From the NCBI GenBank assembly GCA_021793635.1, contig JAJYSI010000151.1:1-7626 (forward strand): a stretch of DNA of 7,626 bases, written 5' to 3'. The translations under genes and the position numbers were made by a program. Positions 5,028 through 7,626 of this stretch are shown one piece after another. How positions within the stretch are numbered: the stretch's first letter is position 1; every line of letters starts with the position of its first letter. The notes under the pieces were generated by a model that saw only the letters and a list, made by a program, of their open reading frames with translations, was not told where the DNA came from and did no database searches. The stretch comes from Bacteroidota bacterium. Lineage in GTDB: Bacteria; Bacteroidota; Ignavibacteria; Ignavibacteriales; Ignavibacteriaceae.

Positions 5028-6797
5028 ATGAACAACTTTAGAGAAAAAGCTAACTTCATTTGGTCCATCGCAGATTTACTTAGGGGTCATTACAAACAAG
5101 CTGATTACGGAAAAGTAATTCTCCCTTTTACGGTTCTTAGAAGATTAGATATGATTTTAGAACCAACAAAAAAACAAGTCCTTGAAGCATATCAAAAACA
5201 TAAAGACAAAAAACCCGAAGTACTCGAACCTATTCTCAACGGCATTGCAAAAGTTAAATTCCATAACCATAGTAAGTTTGATTTTACAGAACTAGCCAAA
5301 GACCATAATAACATTGCGGCAAATCTCCGAAATTATATTAACGGTTTCTCAATTAGCGCTAAAGAAATAATTGATTACTTCAGCTTTGAAGATCAGATAA
5401 AAAAACTTGATGAATACGATTTACTTTACCTAATCATAAAACATTTTGCAGACGCCAAAGATAAATTCGAAGTTACAGAACCAATGGAAATGGGTTACAT
5501 CTTCGAAGAACTTATCCGCAAGTTTGCAGAAATATCTAACGAAACAGCCGGTGAACATTTTACTCCGCGTGAAGTAATCCGCTTAATGGTCAATCTTCTT
5601 TTTGCAGATGATAAAGATATTTTAAGAAAAGAAGGAATTGTAAAAACCCTATATGATCCCGCATGTGGAACGGGTGGAATGTTATCTATAGCCGACGAAT
5701 ATTTGCACGACTTAAATCCGGGCGCCCGCTTAGAACTTTTTGGACAGGAATTAAATCCTGAATCTTATGCAATCTGTAAATCCGATATGCTCATCAAAGG
5801 ACAAAATCCTTCCAACATAAAATTTGGCAACAGCTTTAGCCAGGATGGTTTGGAAGTTGAAAAGTTTGATTATCTGCTTAGCAATCCGCCGTTTGGCGTT
5901 GATTGGAAGAAAGCTCAAAAGTTTATTAAAGATGAATATGATAATAAAGGTTACGCCGGTCGTTTCGGTGCCGGTTTACCTTCTATAAGTGATGGTTCTC
6001 TTCTCTTCTTGCAACACATGATAAGCAAGATGAAACGTGGTGCTAACGGCAGCCGTATCGCAATTGTCTTTAATGGTTCGCCTTTGTTTAGCGGTGGAGC
6101 AGGAAGCGGCCCAAGTGACATACGCAAATGGATAATTGAAAACGATATGCTCGAAGCTATTATTGCAATGCCCGATCAGCTCTTTTATAACACCGGCATT
6201 TCAACTTATTTCTGGATTGTTACTGATAGGAAAAAGACTGAACGAAAAGGGAAAGTCCAATTAATAAATGCAACCGGCAGCGATTGGGAAGAAGGCGACA
6301 AGAATAATCCGTTCTATGTTAAGATGATGCGCAGCCTTGGCAATAAAAGAAAAGAAATAGGTGACGGTAGAGACGGAAAATCCGACCAGATAAAAACCAT
6401 TACAGAAATCTATGAAGCTTTTGAGGAAGGTCATTACTGCAAAATTTTTGATAATGAAGATTTCGGTTACCAGCGAATTACTGTTGAACGCCCCAAAAGA
6501 AATGCTAAAGGCGAAATTGAAAAAGATAAAAAGGGTGAACCTATTTCGGATGCCGACTTAAGAGATTTTGAAAATGTGCCGCTCAAAGAAAATGTTGAAG
6601 AATATTTTAAAAGAGAAGTCCTGCCTCACCTGCCCGATGCATGGATTGACCATAGCAAAACCAAAATAGGTTACGAAATAAACTTTACCAAGTATTTCTA
6701 CAAATACAAACCTCTCCGAAGTTTGGAAGAAATACAAAATGATATTTTAGCATTAGAAGCAGAGACTGATGGTATGATTAAGGAAGTAATTGAATAA
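5028..6797 (+). CDS. hsdM: Type I restriction-modification methyltransferase subunit HsdM
   Basis: A full-length 589-residue DNA adenine-N6 methyltransferase subunit. Residues 1-150 are the HsdM_N helical domain (FIWSIADLLRGHYKQADYG, VILPFTVLRRLD). The linker GEHFTPREV (175-183) leads into the methyltransferase core, with the SAM-binding motif I DPACGTGGM (210-218) and catalytic motif IV NPPF (286-289). The C-terminal region has KIFDNEDFGYQRITVERP, the usual approach to the HsdS/HsdR contact region, and ends in a helix. With HsdS it methylates one specific bipartite site; with HsdR it forms the restriction complex. Upstream of the ATG there is only GGAA at 5019-5022. The stop overlaps the next start (TAATG), so the operon is coupled. 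hsdS and hsdR are not in the window. All key residues are present. Confidence 0.96.
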   Translation: MNNFREKANFIWSIADLLRGHYKQADYGKVILPFTVLRRLDMILEPTKKQVLEAYQKHKDKKPEVLEPILNGIAKVKFHNHSKFDFTELAKDHNNIAANLRNYINGFSISAKEIIDYFSFEDQIKKLDEYDLLYLIIKHFADAKDKFEVTEPMEMGYIFEELIRKFAEISNETAGEHFTPREVIRLMVNLLFADDKDILRKEGIVKTLYDPACGTGGMLSIADEYLHDLNPGARLELFGQELNPESYAICKSDMLIKGQNPSNIKFGNSFSQDGLEVEKFDYLLSNPPFGVDWKKAQKFIKDEYDNKGYAGRFGAGLPSISDGSLLFLQHMISKMKRGANGSRIAIVFNGSPLFSGGAGSGPSDIRKWIIENDMLEAIIAMPDQLFYNTGISTYFWIVTDRKKTERKGKVQLINATGSDWEEGDKNNPFYVKMMRSLGNKRKEIGDGRDGKSDQIKTITEIYEAFEEGHYCKIFDNEDFGYQRITVERPKRNAKGEIEKDKKGEPISDADLRDFENVPLKENVEEYFKREVLPHLPDAWIDHSKTKIGYEINFTKYFYKYKPLRSLEEIQNDILALEAETDGMIKEVIE

Positions 6798-7626
6798 TGT
6801 CGTTACCAATAAATATTAATGAATTACTCACGGGGGAAACAGTTGAATGGGAACGAATAGAATTTCGCGAGGGTTGGAATCCTGAACGCACTTTAAAAAC
6901 AATTTGTGCATTTGCAAATGATTTTAACAATTGGGGCGGCGGATATATTATTCTCGGTGTTGCTGAAAACAATGGACTGCCGATCTTCCCTCCGACTGGA
7001 ATTCAATTAAATAAAATTGATAAAATACAACAAGAGCTAAACCAAATTTGTAGAAGAATTTTACCAAACTATTTCCCTATCGTTGAACCCGTAGATTATC
7101 AAAATAAAAAATTGCTTATCCTTTGGTGCCCGGGCGGAAGTAACCGCCCATATAAAGTCCCCGATACTTTAGGGAATAAGTCTCAATTCTTTTATTATAT
7201 TAGAAAATATTCTTCCTCGGTTAAACCAAATTTAGATGAAGAACATGAACTTATTTCAACGGCAAATAATATTCCTTTTGATGATCAGTTAAATCATTTT
7301 CATCCTTTATCTCAATTGGATTTATCTGAAATAAAAACTTTCCTAAATGAAGTTAAGAGCGACCTTGAAAAAGAAATTCCAAATTTGCAGTTAAGTGAGA
7401 TTGCACGAAGAATGAACATCGCCGAAGGTGCGGACGAATATCTGTTGCCTAAAAATGTCGGGCTTCTTTTCTTTGCCAAAGAACCTCAAAGAGTATTTCC
7501 TTCAGCTAAAATCGAAATCGTTACTTTCGGAGATGAAGCCGGTTCAAATTATACCGAAAAAATATTTACCGGCACATTGCAGCGGCAGCTTAAAAGAGCT
7601 CTCGAATATCTTAAAGACATAGTGGT
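6797..7626 (+). CDS. Schlafen/AlbA_2-domain protein in the hsd operon (partial, runs off the end)
   Basis: The first 276 codons of a gene cut by the window end. Its ATG overlaps the last base of the hsdM stop, so the two are co-translated. Residues 14-60 are the AlbA_2/Schlafen-type nucleic-acid-binding domain: EWERIEFREGWNP, LKTICAFANDFNNWGGG and YIILGVAE are the hallmark strings. Residues 60-150 complete that domain (LNQICRRILPNYFPIVEP; LLILWCPGGSNRPY; FFYYIRKYSSSVKP). Residues 180-276 (LLPKNVGLLFFAKEPQRVFPSAKIEIV) match the region leading into the divergent AAA_4-type domain of COG2865 proteins. Such genes are recurrent accessories of type I restriction-modification loci, often placed between hsdM and hsdS. 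Their role is not settled; regulation or an additional anti-phage activity has been suggested. It is cytosolic, with no membrane segments. Confidence 0.88.
   Translation, partial: MSLPININELLTGETVEWERIEFREGWNPERTLKTICAFANDFNNWGGGYIILGVAENNGLPIFPPTGIQLNKIDKIQQELNQICRRILPNYFPIVEPVDYQNKKLLILWCPGGSNRPYKVPDTLGNKSQFFYYIRKYSSSVKPNLDEEHELISTANNIPFDDQLNHFHPLSQLDLSEIKTFLNEVKSDLEKEIPNLQLSEIARRMNIAEGADEYLLPKNVGLLFFAKEPQRVFPSAKIEIVTFGDEAGSNYTEKIFTGTLQRQLKRALEYLKDIV

Noticed and set aside
6778..6972. Minus-strand frame of 64 codons
   Set aside because: Antisense to the end of hsdM and to the AlbA_2 domain.
7428..7622. Plus-strand frame of 64 codons at the window end
   Set aside because: Out of frame with the AlbA_2-domain protein, which is continuous through this region.

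Overview
The window is an AT-rich stretch of bacterial accessory DNA that looks like part of a defence island. Its style fits the Bacteroidota/Ignavibacteriota side of the tree: excisionase-type helix-turn-helix proteins, mostly weak ribosome binding sites and octamer minisatellites between genes. This placement is an inference; no rRNA, tRNA or marker gene is present to confirm it.

Layout. Bases 1-430 hold a small frame-broken gene (20-290) and a dispersed-repeat-like intergenic segment. On the minus strand follow a small helix-turn-helix protein (427-759) with palindromes upstream of it, and an unrecognised protein (862-1401) whose last codons lie inside a terminator hairpin. Bases 1459-1887 are mostly non-coding, with a possible minus-strand coding scrap and an 8-bp tandem repeat. 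A gene of unknown function at 1888-2411 reads well on both sides of one frame break at an A8 run, which also forms the slippery heptamer A_AAA_AAC. A promoter with an overlapping inverted repeat then leads into an intact AbiE module: abiEi antitoxin (2564-3160) and abiEii nucleotidyltransferase toxin (3157-4056), overlapping by ATGA.

Bases 4057-5027 form a gene graveyard. They hold the 5' end of one unrecognised gene (4111-4284), the 3' two-thirds of what looks like a second AbiEi-like/DUF6577 antitoxin gene (4217-4675) with its own terminator, and a second, diverged copy of the 3' end of the 1888-2411 gene (4747-4839). A doubtful open frame runs up to hsdM. The duplicated 3' end brackets the AbiE module as a direct repeat about 2.4 kb apart.

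From 5028 a type I restriction-modification operon begins: complete hsdM (5028-6797), then, overlapping by one base, a Schlafen/AlbA_2-domain gene that runs off the window end. hsdS and hsdR are not in the window and would be expected further on. Taken together, AbiE (phage abortive infection or addiction) and type I restriction-modification make a two-layer anti-phage region with traces of repeated gene gain and loss. Three of the frame breaks lie at homopolymers (C6, T6, A8), so assembly error must be excluded before they are read as biology. I found no clearly new multi-gene system. The most unusual elements are the bracketing repeat, the slippery-site gene and the chimeric gene junctions.
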